A DNA stretch of 32,015 bases from an uncultured Clostridiaceae bacterium (lineage in GTDB: Bacteria > Bacillota > Clostridia > TANB77 > CAG-508): NCBI GenBank assembly GCA_958402495.1, contig CATXTS010000007.1, positions 1 through 32,015 of the forward strand, read 5' to 3'. A program made the position numbers and the translations under genes. Of this stretch, positions 8,129 to 16,560 are shown piece after piece; positions within the stretch are counted from its first letter, which is position 1; each line of letters begins with the position of its first letter. The notes beneath the pieces were generated by a model. That model was not told where the DNA came from and ran no database searches. It saw nothing but the letters and a program-made list of their open reading frames with translations.

Positions 8129-9184
8129 TTAACTATCTTTTTTGATACCATAGATACCAGACAAAGCAAGAATCTTTTTAGCCCAATTGATATGAGTTTT
8201 AGATTCATTCATCTGGTTTCCATTCGTTCCTTTTTTGACTCCCACAAAACTCTGAGAGGACATACTAAGCACCTGAAGTGCATTATTATAGTCAGACTCA
8301 GAAACAATCAAAGACTGTTGGATAAATGGAATTTGAGAAGGATGGATACAAGTTTTTCCAATGATGCCATTGAGTCGATCAAGGAAAAGCTCTTTCTGTA
8401 AGCCTTCAGACCAATTAGTCTGAGCAGGGTTATCCTTGTTTTCAAAGAATTCCCAGGTTGGTCCAGAAACAACATAGTCTGTAGCAAAGATATTGATAAT
8501 ATCAGAGATACAGTCTGCTACTACTCGGATATCCCAAATAGTGCTGTTCATAGGACGTCTTATCCCAAATATATTGCAGAAATCAGTTCCACCAACCCGA
8601 ATACACAGAATGTAATCAGAAATATGCTTTAATTTTTTAGAAATATAACATAAGTTTTCCATGCGTGTAGGTTTGAACATTACATCTTTACTTTCGATAA
8701 TAGGCATAAGATACAGGGGAGTAGTAACCAAATCCAAAACCTTTTCAAATTCTTCAATATAGATAGAAGAATTTGCTTTATTGAATTTGGGAATAATGAA
8801 CCCTGTAATTACCGAAATACTGCTACCGAACTTCTGAGTTAAGCGAGTCATCTGTCCAGGTTCTCTTACCCGAACAAAAATCAAAGGTAGGTCAGATACA
8901 GAAAATGTACCTGATTTAATTGCAGTTTCCAATTCAAACAAAGTATTTCTAACACAATCTTCTGCCTGTTCGACAATACTATCGCCGATAGAGTCTTCCA
9001 GACAAAGAACCATAGATTTGATATTAGGATTTTCTTTGTCAAGAATCTTTTTAGCAATTTTGGTATTGGTGCCTGGCATGTAAAGCAATCCGCCGATAGC
9101 ATACTGAAGTATTTCTTTGCTAGAATTTTTGTCAAAGGTTCTGATAATATTTGCTTCATAGTTGTTGATAGTACGATAATCCAT
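8129..9184 (-). CDS. HpcH/HpaI aldolase / citrate lyase beta-like protein
   Basis: This 351-residue TIM-barrel enzyme belongs to the CitE/HpcH family. It has MVLCLEDSIGDS (58-69, acidic metal-site pair Glu63-Asp64) and an Arg-rich RVREPGQM. Later motifs are IIPKF, LMPIIESKDVM, CIRVGGTDFCNIFG and GKTCIHPSQI near the end, the last being typical of the CitE family. By family it forms or breaks a C-C bond using a divalent metal and possibly a CoA or keto-acid substrate. It is the first gene of the leftward operon, with a sigma-A promoter at 9395-9423. Such CitE-like genes are a standard part of Ter biosynthetic modules. The substrate is unknown, and this is unlikely to be a true citrate lyase since its partner subunits are absent. 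Confidence 0.88.
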   Translation of the reverse strand: MDYRTINNYEANIIRTFDKNSSKEILQYAIGGLLYMPGTNTKIAKKILDKENPNIKSMVLCLEDSIGDSIVEQAEDCVRNTLFELETAIKSGTFSVSDLPLIFVRVREPGQMTRLTQKFGSSISVITGFIIPKFNKANSSIYIEEFEKVLDLVTTPLYLMPIIESKDVMFKPTRMENLCYISKKLKHISDYILCIRVGGTDFCNIFGIRRPMNSTIWDIRVVADCISDIINIFATDYVVSGPTWEFFENKDNPAQTNWSEGLQKELFLDRLNGIIGKTCIHPSQIPFIQQSLIVSESDYNNALQVLSMSSQSFVGVKKGTNGNQMNESKTHINWAKKILALSGIYGIKKDS

Positions 9185-9325
9185 AATATTGTTCCTTTCT
9201 GTTGTTTGTTTTGTTAATAGATTATTAAATTAAATACAAAAATAGTTTTTCCTAAGTATAGCAATATATATATGTGTATTAACAGAATAAATATATTACT
9301 TGCTAGAGTAAACTATTTAATTATA

Positions 9326-9385
9326 TACCGATAAAATAATCACTCCCTTCATTATAAAATTCTTATAATTTAAAATATATCGGTA
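9326..9385 (-). promoter_or_regulatory. Structured 5' leader of the aldolase operon
   Basis: An 8-bp inverted repeat (TACCGATA at 9378-9385 and TATCGGTA at 9326-9333, minus-strand sense) begins about 10 bases after the -10. It encloses a 7-bp hairpin, ATTATAA / TTATAAT (9351-9369). The hairpin is followed by GAAGGGAGTGATTATTT, the same element as in the terD leader. About 140 further bases of A+T-rich leader follow before the ATG, with no other clear element. Confidence 0.45.
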
Positions 9386-9394
9386 AACGCCCAT

Positions 9395-9423
9395 ATTATA
9401 TCATAAAATGATACAAAAAGCAA
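9395..9423 (-). promoter_or_regulatory. Sigma-A promoter of the aldolase operon
   Basis: Read leftward, TTGCTT (9423-9418) and TATAAT (9400-9395) are separated by 17 bp. Its -35 lies 24 bp from the -35 of the rightward ATPase promoter, so both promoters share one short upstream region. Confidence 0.7.
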
Positions 9424-9447
9424 ACTAATTATGTTTACAAAACAGAA

Positions 9448-9476
9448 TTGACATAAAATTCAACATATGGTATAAT
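9448..9476 (+). promoter_or_regulatory. Sigma-A promoter of the calcium ATPase gene
   Basis: This is a near-consensus promoter: TTGACA (9448-9453), 17-bp spacer, TATAAT (9471-9476). The spacer ends in ATATGG as in the terD promoter. Transcription would start near 9483, giving a leader of about 210 bases. Confidence 0.8.
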
Positions 9477-9484
9477 ATTACTCG

Positions 9485-9540
9485 TACGAAATGTTTTTTT
9501 AGTTGCATAGATTAAAGTGCAACAAGTGAAACTGTTCGTA
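9485..9540 (+). promoter_or_regulatory. Structured 5' leader of the ATPase gene
   Basis: TACGAA (9485-9490) can pair with TTCGTA (9535-9540), closing a loop that contains the hairpin GTTGCA / TGCAAC (9502-9507 / 9518-9523). The layout, with a closing stem near the transcription start and an inner hairpin, resembles the terD and aldolase leaders, but the GGGAGTG element is absent. A further pairing, TTGAATA (about 9600) with TATTCAA (about 9636), encloses a purine-rich stretch holding TAAGGAGG (9613-9620) that has no normal start codon at the right distance. Confidence 0.4.
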
Positions 9541-9693
9541 TAATTTTGTATATTAATATGATAGCAATATTATTTAATATGCAAATCGTACATTTACAAT
9601 TGAATAGAAAGGTAAGGAGGAGAAAGTAAGCAATATTATTCAAGAAAGTAAAAACCAATGTATCAAAATAAAACAATTTAAGGAGGTAACTTT

Positions 9694-12303
9694 ATGAAAA
9701 CAATTGGTTTAACAACAAAACAGGCTTTAGAAAACAAAGCAAATGGTTCTAATGAACTTACACAGCGGGAGAGCGAGAGCTTTTGGGATATGTTCAAGGA
9801 GTCATTACAGGACAGTTGGCTGAAAATCTTGATGGTGGCTTTAGCTCTTGAGGTCATTTTTTATGCCATCGGTCGCATTTGGCCTGATATGGGGTCTGAT
9901 GACTGGTTCAGTGCAGTAGTAATTTTTATTGTTATTGTTGCAGTTTCTTTTGTTGGAACATATATCAGTTACAAACAGGATCGTGGTGCACAGGCACTTC
10001 AACGTGAAGCAAGTCAGATTAAGGTTAAGGTTTATCGTGACGGAAAACTTGTTGAATTATCTATCAATGATATCGTATGGGGAGACTGCGTTTATTTGCA
10101 GCCTGGTGATAAAATCCCGGCAGATGGTATTTTGATAGATGGGGCTTTGAAAGTAGATCAGGCAGCTTTAAATGGAGAAAGTAGAGAAGCCGAAAAAATC
10201 GTGTTGGGAGACAATCCTGTTCCTAGCAATGATGATTTGTTTACAAAGTTCAAATGTTTTCGTGGTAGTGTTGTTACTTCTGGTTCTGCAATTATGCAGG
10301 TTACCGATGTAGGTGATAATACTATTTTGGGTACTATCAATGTTTCTTTACAGGAGAAAGATGAAAGTAAAACTCCATCAGAAGAAAAGCTGGATCGTTT
10401 GGCAAAAGGAATCGGTATTTTCGGATATTGTGGTGGTGGTGCAGCAGCACTTATCAATCTTATTTTGGGGCTTATAAGTATGTCTCACTATACAATTGGT
10501 AGTATTGCTTATCTGATTTTGAGTAGTCTTGTTTTGGGTGTTTCTATTATCGTTATGGCTGTTCCGGAAGGACTGCCTTTGATGAACACTTTAGTTCAGG
10601 GATTAAATGTAGGTAAAATGCTTAAGGCACATATCTATGTTAAGAATCCTAAAGCAATTGAAACTGCAGGCTACTTAACACATATTTTCACAGACAAAAC
10701 TGGTACTTTAACTGAAGGTACGATGAGAGTAGTAAATGTTATTACTGGCGATTCTGAAATTCACGATTCTTTTTCCAGTATCTGTGAAGCTATAAAGAAA
10801 GACATTACTATTGGTGCTGGTATAAATAATGATGCAACAATCAGTGGTGATGGAAAAGCTATTGGTTCTAATGATACCGATAGAGCATTACTTACTTATC
10901 TGGCTGTAGAGAATGATGTAACTATTGACAAGAGCATTGTCGCAAGTAGTGAACCGTTTGACTCTAAAGTTAAATATGCAGCTGTTACTATGCCGAATGG
11001 TGATAAATACCTGAAAGGTGCACCGGATATTATTATGAAAGGTTGTAGCAGTTACATTGATAAAAATGGAGAAAAACAGGAACTTACAAGCGACATTCTG
11101 GCAAAGTTGGAAGAAACTTGGAATGCACAGACTGAACGAGCTATGCGAGTTATTGCTATCGTGAAGGAAAGTGCAAATAAAAGAACGTTTATTTCTCTTG
11201 TATCAATTAGAGATGATGTTCGTAAGGATGTTAAAGGTTCTGTAAGCAAAATGCGGAAAGCAGGCGTTAATGTTACTATGGTAACTGGAGATGTTTTGGC
11301 TACCGCAAGAGCAATTGCAAAGGAAGCAGGTTTAGTTACTAAGTCTACAGATATTTGCATTACTCATGATGAATTGGCGAAAATGTCTGATGAAAATCTT
11401 ATTGAGGCATTGCCTAATTTGAAAGTTGTGGCAAGAGCCGTTCCATCTGACAAAGAAAGATTGGTAAAAGTAAGCCAGTCAATCGGCGAAGTTGTCGGTA
11501 TGACAGGAGATGGAGTTAATGATGCAGCAGCACTTCATAAGGCTGACGTTGGTTTTGCAATGGGTTCTGGTACAGAAGTTGCAAAAGAAGCCGGCGATAT
11601 TATCATTCTTAATGATAGCTTAACTTCTATTGCAGATGCAATTATGTACGGTCGTACTATGAGCAAATCTGTTAAGAAATTCATTATTTTCCAGTTGACA
11701 GTCAATGTAAGTACAGTATTTACGGCGGTACTTGGACCTATTATGGGATGGACAGAAGTTTTCACAATTGTTCAGATTCTCTGGATTAATATGATTATGG
11801 ATACTTTGGCTGCTATTGCATTCGGTCAGGAACCTGCACGTGAAAGTTATATGTCTGAAAAACCTGTTGCCCGTACGGCAGATATTCTCAATGGATATTT
11901 GAAGAGTAGCATTTTTGTAGGCGGTGCATTCATTACTGTTATCTGCCTCGGTATTCTGAAAAACATCTTTGGAGTATATAACTTGATTGGAAGTACTGAT
12001 TTAAATGTTGTTAGAACATTTATGTTTGCAACGTTTATTTTGGCAATCCTTTGGAACAGCCTTAATGCAAGAACTGAAAGTATGAACCTGTTTGAACATA
12101 TTGCAGCAAACCATAATTTCATTTGGGTTATGTCTGCTGTAGCGATTATCCAGGTAATTATTATTCAGTTTGGTGGTAAGGTATTTGGTACTACTCCGCT
12201 GACTATGAACAATTGGTTTGCAGTTGTCCTCATTGCCGCTTTGATTATTCCTATTGATTTGATTCGCAAGGTTATTGTGAAAGAGATGGGAATTAAAGAG
12301 TAA
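9694..12303 (+). CDS. PMCA-type calcium-transporting P-type ATPase
   Basis: This is an 869-residue type II P-type ATPase of the plasma-membrane calcium pump kind. It shows the actuator motif LNGES (159-163), PEGLPL in membrane segment 4 (291-296), the phosphorylation motif DKTGTLT with Asp334, KGAPD in the nucleotide domain, and TGDGVNDAAAL in the hinge. WINMIMDTLAA in segment 6 contributes the Asn and Asp of the calcium site. About ten membrane segments are seen. It should expel calcium, or possibly manganese, from the cytoplasm. AAGGAGG lies before the ATG. It is transcribed alone, divergently from the aldolase operon, and a terminator follows. Its place beside calcium-binding TerD proteins suggests that the system senses or adjusts divalent metal. 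Confidence 0.93.
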   Translation: MKTIGLTTKQALENKANGSNELTQRESESFWDMFKESLQDSWLKILMVALALEVIFYAIGRIWPDMGSDDWFSAVVIFIVIVAVSFVGTYISYKQDRGAQALQREASQIKVKVYRDGKLVELSINDIVWGDCVYLQPGDKIPADGILIDGALKVDQAALNGESREAEKIVLGDNPVPSNDDLFTKFKCFRGSVVTSGSAIMQVTDVGDNTILGTINVSLQEKDESKTPSEEKLDRLAKGIGIFGYCGGGAAALINLILGLISMSHYTIGSIAYLILSSLVLGVSIIVMAVPEGLPLMNTLVQGLNVGKMLKAHIYVKNPKAIETAGYLTHIFTDKTGTLTEGTMRVVNVITGDSEIHDSFSSICEAIKKDITIGAGINNDATISGDGKAIGSNDTDRALLTYLAVENDVTIDKSIVASSEPFDSKVKYAAVTMPNGDKYLKGAPDIIMKGCSSYIDKNGEKQELTSDILAKLEETWNAQTERAMRVIAIVKESANKRTFISLVSIRDDVRKDVKGSVSKMRKAGVNVTMVTGDVLATARAIAKEAGLVTKSTDICITHDELAKMSDENLIEALPNLKVVARAVPSDKERLVKVSQSIGEVVGMTGDGVNDAAALHKADVGFAMGSGTEVAKEAGDIIILNDSLTSIADAIMYGRTMSKSVKKFIIFQLTVNVSTVFTAVLGPIMGWTEVFTIVQILWINMIMDTLAAIAFGQEPARESYMSEKPVARTADILNGYLKSSIFVGGAFITVICLGILKNIFGVYNLIGSTDLNVVRTFMFATFILAILWNSLNARTESMNLFEHIAANHNFIWVMSAVAIIQVIIIQFGGKVFGTTPLTMNNWFAVVLIAALIIPIDLIRKVIVKEMGIKE

Positions 12304-12330
12304 TCTATTCAGTAAAACAGTAACACTTAA

Positions 12331-12375
12331 AAATATCCCAGCTAGTGCAATTGCATTAGCTGGGATATTTGTTAT
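12331..12375 (+). terminator. Terminator of the ATPase gene
   Basis: AAATATCCCAGCTA (12331-12344) pairs with TAGCTGGGATATTT (12357-12370). The intervening bases include the palindrome TGCAATTGCA. The stem starts 28 bases after the ATPase stop and its last pairs plus TTTGTT provide the U-rich tail. Confidence 0.8.
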
Positions 12376-12470
12376 AATTTATTATCTCTTGTTTTGCATA
12401 ATATATAGATGATTAATAGTCTGATTAACAAAAGATTTATTATCATCTTTTAATTTTAGATAAACTATAG

Positions 12471-12695
12471 ATGTTTAGGAGGAAGTACATTAAAACAATC
12501 ATTAGAACTATTAATTGTACCGTTAAAAATATAATATTAAGTGATTTTTGCAAAACTATGAATACAAACAATCCTTCATCATTTGCAAAAGAGGTTAAAT
12601 ATAAAGGAAAAAATGCTAAGTTTTTACCTATTGAATTTTCAGATGAGAAAACTTACGAATTAGCAATAAAAATGAAATTATATAATTTACAATAA
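12471..12695 (+). pseudogene. Unrecognised 74-codon frame, possibly decayed
   Basis: An open frame of 74 codons lies between the ATPase terminator and the recombinase remnant. It has no good ribosome site before its ATG; an AGGAGG lies just inside it. The protein is Lys- and Asn-rich with no motif I recognise. Its end overlaps the start of the recombinase fragment in another frame. It could therefore be the upstream half of that gene after a one-base shift, or a chance frame in A+T-rich DNA. Confidence 0.2.
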
Positions 12696-12856
12696 ATAGA
12701 ATTGTAAAAAGAGCATATAGAAAAGCAGAACTTAATGAAAATGTATATACAGTTCATACATTAAGACATACCTGTGCAACTCTTCTTTATAGCGCTGGAG
12801 TAAATACTAAAAATATCCAGGAATTGTTAGGTCATGTTCATATTGATAGAAGTTAA
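12686..12856 (+). pseudogene. Tyrosine recombinase (integrase) C-terminal fragment
   Basis: The frame reads NRIVKRAYRKAELNENVY, then VHTLRHTCATLLYSAGV, then NIQELLGHVHIDRS and a stop. HTLRHTCATLL is the conserved HxLRH box II with its catalytic His and Arg. ELLGH supplies the later box His/Trp position. The final segment with the nucleophilic Tyr, normally a few residues after this point, is missing because of a TAA right after HIDRS. The N-terminal and core-binding domains are also gone. This is a dead integrase remnant at the right side of the Ter genes and supports the view that they arrived on a mobile island. Confidence 0.75.
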
Positions 12857-13428
12857 AGATGTCATATTTGAGTATCCCATTAGCACAATTTCGATACTAA
12901 CAATAATAAAATCTATATAAGAGTAATAACATACCAGAAATAGGTAAATTAATAATAAAGGAAGGTATGAAAAATAACGGATTATATGTTCAATTAAATG
13001 CTGGATAATATTTACTTTATTCAGGAAAAATGGGAGAGTAGGAGAGAGGGGCTTTTTTTAAAATTAGAAGTTTGAAAAAAGTATCAAATTTTAAAAAATA
13101 ACAAATTTAATTTTAAAACGAGTTCTGTAACTTTACCCAAAATCTATATAATAATTTTACAAAACAAAAATTATCATCTTTTTCATAAAAATTAAAATAT
13201 TTAAATTAGTATAAAAACTTTTATTAAAATAAATCAAACTAATTTTGTGCAAAGTTAAATTTATAAATTTTATTATTTACATTAAATATTTTAATTGTTA
13301 AACACTTTAAAATCGTTTTTAAGGCATTTTCATATTAAGGTTAATAAGTAAGTTCCTCAATAATATGAATTACACATAATTTTATATAAATAATGCAAAA
13401 ATACTGATTCTAATATACTACATGAAAA

Positions 13429-13554
13429 TCACAAAAAAGTGCCAAAAAAGCGACGCACGAGAATCGATTTTAAGCCGTTTTTATTTTTAAGACACATAGT
13501 TTGTCGGCTGTAAAATAGACTAAATACGGCGATATACCAGTAGAGGCAGTCCAT
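13429..13554 (-). CDS. Possible 41-residue ORF in GC-richer patch
   Basis: An ATG with GGGG 9 bases upstream opens 41 codons with a hydrophobic, aromatic start (MDCLYWYIAVFSLFYSRQ) and a basic end (SILVRRFFGTFL). Its base composition is unlike the surrounding A+T-rich DNA. I have no firm family. It may be a small peptide or the translated edge of a mobile-element remnant. Confidence 0.2.
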   Translation of the reverse strand: MDCLYWYIAVFSLFYSRQTMCLKNKNGLKSILVRRFFGTFL

Positions 13555-13573
13555 ATATTTTACCCCATGCTTT

Positions 13574-13601
13574 ATTGCACAAAACTTTGATTTTGTGCAA
13601 T
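13574..13601. repeat. Perfect 11-bp inverted repeat
   Basis: ATTGCACAAAA (13574-13584) and TTTTGTGCAAT (13591-13601) flank a 6-base loop. A related TTTTGTGCAAAG occurs near 13242. Downstream bases contain CTTTTTT, so it could act as a rightward terminator, but no gene precedes it on that strand. Confidence 0.5.
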
Positions 13602-13910
13602 GTTATATTTCTTTTTTACTTGCTTTTATATACATCCCCTTTGTCAAAATTCTACCAAGTCCTCTCATTAAAAATATTTTTATTTCTATAATCTCTTTAT
13701 ATTTTTAAGAATTTCTTACTATTCTTGTAGAAAACTTCACAAAACATTTTGTTTCCTATTATGATGATTATCAACCTATAACTCATTTATTCTATTTTAT
13801 GAAGAATTAAAAAAAATAAATTTATATTTCAATACTGTTTTATATTTTATTTTGGAATGTAAAATATTCTCTCTTCTCCCCTCCTTCTACAATTTTATAA
13901 ACAAAAGAGA

Positions 13911-13941
13911 AAAAGAGAGAATCTAAAAAATTCTCTCTTTT
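13911..13941 (-). terminator. Terminator of the ABC transporter genes
   Basis: AAAAGAGAGAAT (13911-13922) and ATTCTCTCTTTT (13930-13941) form a 12-bp stem. Read leftward it lies about 18 bases after the permease stop and is followed by TCTCTTTTGTTT. Confidence 0.7.
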
Positions 13942-13958
13942 GGCTTTAAATATGTTTA

Positions 13959-16082
13959 TTAGATATTTTCCTGTCTAATTGTTTCTATCATATTTTGTTT
14001 TTCTACTTTTTTAATTGCATAATGCATCGTCATAAAGATAATGCAAAAAACAAAAATAGCACAAATAAGAATCTCTTTTATAGGAAATATATAACTGGTC
14101 ATATAAATATTACCTAATATACTATAAATAAGATAAGATAATAGCACCCCTACTGGAATTCCAAATAATAAAGCTTTTAGACCATACAAAACACTTTCAT
14201 AACGAATCATCTTTTTAAATTCTTTATCTTTCATACCGATAGAACGTAAAATAGCAAATTCTTTACTTCTAAGCATCATATTGGTAGTAATAGTATTAAA
14301 AATATTGGTAATCCCTATTAAAGAAATCACTATAATAAAGCCATATAAGAAGATAGATATAATTACTACCATACTGTTATTTTCATTTTGCTGTGTCATA
14401 AAGTTGTAAATAATCGGCTCTTCACTTTCATCTATTTTCTTTATATTCTCTTCTACTGTATTAGGGTCTATCGTATCTAAATAAATGCCATCCATTTTAT
14501 AATCATAATGTTCCATCATTTCGTCAGAAATTAAGATTGTAGCAATGTCATCTTGCATAGGAATATACATAGGTGTCTTATCTGTAATCTTTAGAATTGT
14601 AATATCTTCTTTTTGGCTCTTTCCTTCTTCTTCCTTATCTATCTGACATGGAATTTTATCAGAAACTTGTATATCTAATGCTCTATATTCCACTCTCTTT
14701 CTTTGTCCATCTACTGGAACGATATCTATACGATTATCTAATAAGATACCTTGTGTTTTTGCTTTTTGTATATCTACCCCTAATTCTTGAATATATTTTT
14801 GATAAGCTGTTTCTCCTATGGCTACAAGAGAGATATAAACGGTATTATCTTCTTGTTCATTGATATAATCATTATATTGTCTAGATTGTGAAGATAAATA
14901 AGTACTTGGTATTTTAGCAAAAGCTACTTTTAGAATAGCTGCTTGTTTTACGCCATCCAATTTGGCTATTTGATTGAAATATTCTAACTGGCCTACTCTA
15001 TCTCGAGAACTACTACTTAATCTAGTCATAATATTATATTCCATTTTCTCATACTCTACCTGAGAAAGCTTAAAACCATAACTAATAATAGAACTTGTAG
15101 AGATAAATAAGACAATGCTTAGGAAAATAGAAAAAATGGTGGTTCTATATTTCTTCCTACTTCTTTTTAAATTTTTACTAGCAATTTCACCTTCTATACC
15201 AAAAAGTTTTTGGGTTATCTTCCATGTACGTAATTTTTGATGACCAATATGGATGGTAGTGGTTTCTCGAATGGCTTCCATTGGAGATATCTTTGCAGCT
15301 TTCCTAGCAGGTGATAATGCTGAAAGTAAGATTGTAATAGCAGAAACCACTACTGTAATAGCAATAGCTTCCCACGAGATGGAAAGTGTTAAATCAAAAT
15401 AACTAAATAAGTGGGCAGATTGTAATAGTGGATTCACTACCATTAGTGTAATATTGATGGCTAAAATTCCAAATAGAACTCCTAGAGGAATAGCTATTGC
15501 TGCTAAAATTCCTGCCTCAAATAACACATTTTTCTTAATCTGTTTAGAAGTAGCTCCCATACTAGCTAACATGCCATATTGTTTTAGCCTTTCAGAAATC
15601 GATATAGAAAAACTATTACGAATAACAAAAATAGAAGTAAACACAATAATAGCAATTACAATACCTGCCATAGCATATAATGTCATATTGGTACTATCTT
15701 GTTTCATAACACCTTCGAATTTTAGTAGTTCATTATTAACTAAGATAGAAGTATTATCTAATGTATTTTGCATATCTTGATAAATAGAATAGACTTGAGA
15801 GGGATTCTTAAAAAGCAATGCTATTTGTGTCTTTTTAGCTACATCTGGTGTGGTCTCTAATTTTGTATAAGCCATATATCCTGGTGCAGAGTAAGGTTCT
15901 AAATTTGACCTCTCCATAATTCCTACAATGGTATAATTTTTTTGCATTTCTTTCTGAAATGTTTCTAAAATAAGTGGCTCATCTTCCCCACTTCTTCTAA
16001 TCCTATCTTGTATATCTTCTAAGGTATCATACGCTTCATTTTGCTGTAGTAGACTATTATCTTTATAGCGATTACCGAATGT
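13959..16082 (-). pseudogene. ABC transporter permease, C-terminal part (frameshifted)
   Basis: This frame is open from 16082 and lacks a convincing start of its own; the first ATG is at 15947. It continues the permease begun at 16548 but is shifted by one base. It contains two FtsX-type permease units. Membrane segments lie around GIVIAIIVFTSIFVI and AGILAAIAIPLGVLFGILAI, then at SIFLSIVLFISTSSIIS and IISIFLYGFIIVISLIGITN, with two more near the C-terminus. A large extracellular domain lies between the units. The motif ALSPARKAAKISPMEAIR after the first unit is typical of MacB/SalY-type exporters. With the upstream ATPase it would export a lipid or peptide such as an antimicrobial. The break at about 16074 makes a full-length product unlikely unless it is a sequencing error. 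Confidence 0.8.
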
Positions 16083-16548
16083 CTAATGTTATACTATCTC
16101 CTACTTTTAATAAAAGACCTGCATTGGTTTTAATATGTTCTGGAATAAGTAATTCTTGGCTATTTTGTGGCAACCTTCCTTCTAGGATACGTATACCCAT
16201 ATTGTTTAAATAATTTTCGTCTGCTGCTTGAATAAATATATATGGTTTGTTCGGATTTCTACTACTAGGTAATGGTGCATAGCCAATATCTTGTGCATAG
16301 GCTATTTGTTTTATTTTTGATTTGTTTGTTATGCCTTCTAAATCATTTTTAGAGGCATTTTCCAATAAGATATGGAAATTACCATCTACTATTCTTGTTC
16401 GATTTAGTAAGGCATTCTGGAAGCTAGAAATAAAAGTTGTAATAGAACAAATCAGAGCAACAGATAAAATAATTCCAAAAATAGTAACCGTAGTTCGCTT
16501 TTTATTCAATTTCAAGTTTTTTAAGGTAAGTTCATTCAAAATTTTCAT
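16072..16548 (-). pseudogene. ABC transporter permease, N-terminal part (frameshifted)
   Basis: This 158-residue fragment starts with MKILNELTLKNLKLNKKRT, then one membrane helix (TVTIFGIILSVALICSITTF, about 20-39), then the start of an extracellular MacB-like domain, where it stops at TAA (16074-16072) after LDIR. Reading on in the next frame gives GNRYKDNSLLQQNEAYDTL and joins the downstream permease fragment without a gap. A single extra base (or two lost) near CGG-TAA explains the break. The start lies 12 bases after the ATPase gene. The two parts together give about 860 residues, normal for a four-plus-four FtsX permease of this exporter group. Confidence 0.8.
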
Positions 16549-16560
16549 ATATTTTCCCCC

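Larger units (their letters stand above)
12857..13958 (+). other. A+T-rich gap with no convincing gene
   Basis: About 1.1 kb of very A+T-rich DNA separates the Ter island from the core gene run. I found no frame with both a good ribosome site and a recognisable product. Near 12968 a short frame (MKNNGLYVQLNAG, stop, then YLLYSGKMGE) looks like a broken small gene, perhaps from a mobile element. A patch from about 13437 to 13570 is richer in G+C than its surroundings. A hairpin lies at 13574 and a leftward terminator at 13911. Confidence 0.6.

Noticed and set aside
8129..9184. Citrate lyase beta subunit
   Set aside because: The citrate lyase alpha and acyl-carrier subunits are absent, and the gene sits in a Ter-type operon with phosphoribosyltransferases.
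16066..16085. Programmed frameshift in the ABC permease gene
   Set aside because: There is no slippery run, no Shine-Dalgarno-like stimulator at the right distance and no known precedent at CGG TAA. A simple indel is more likely.
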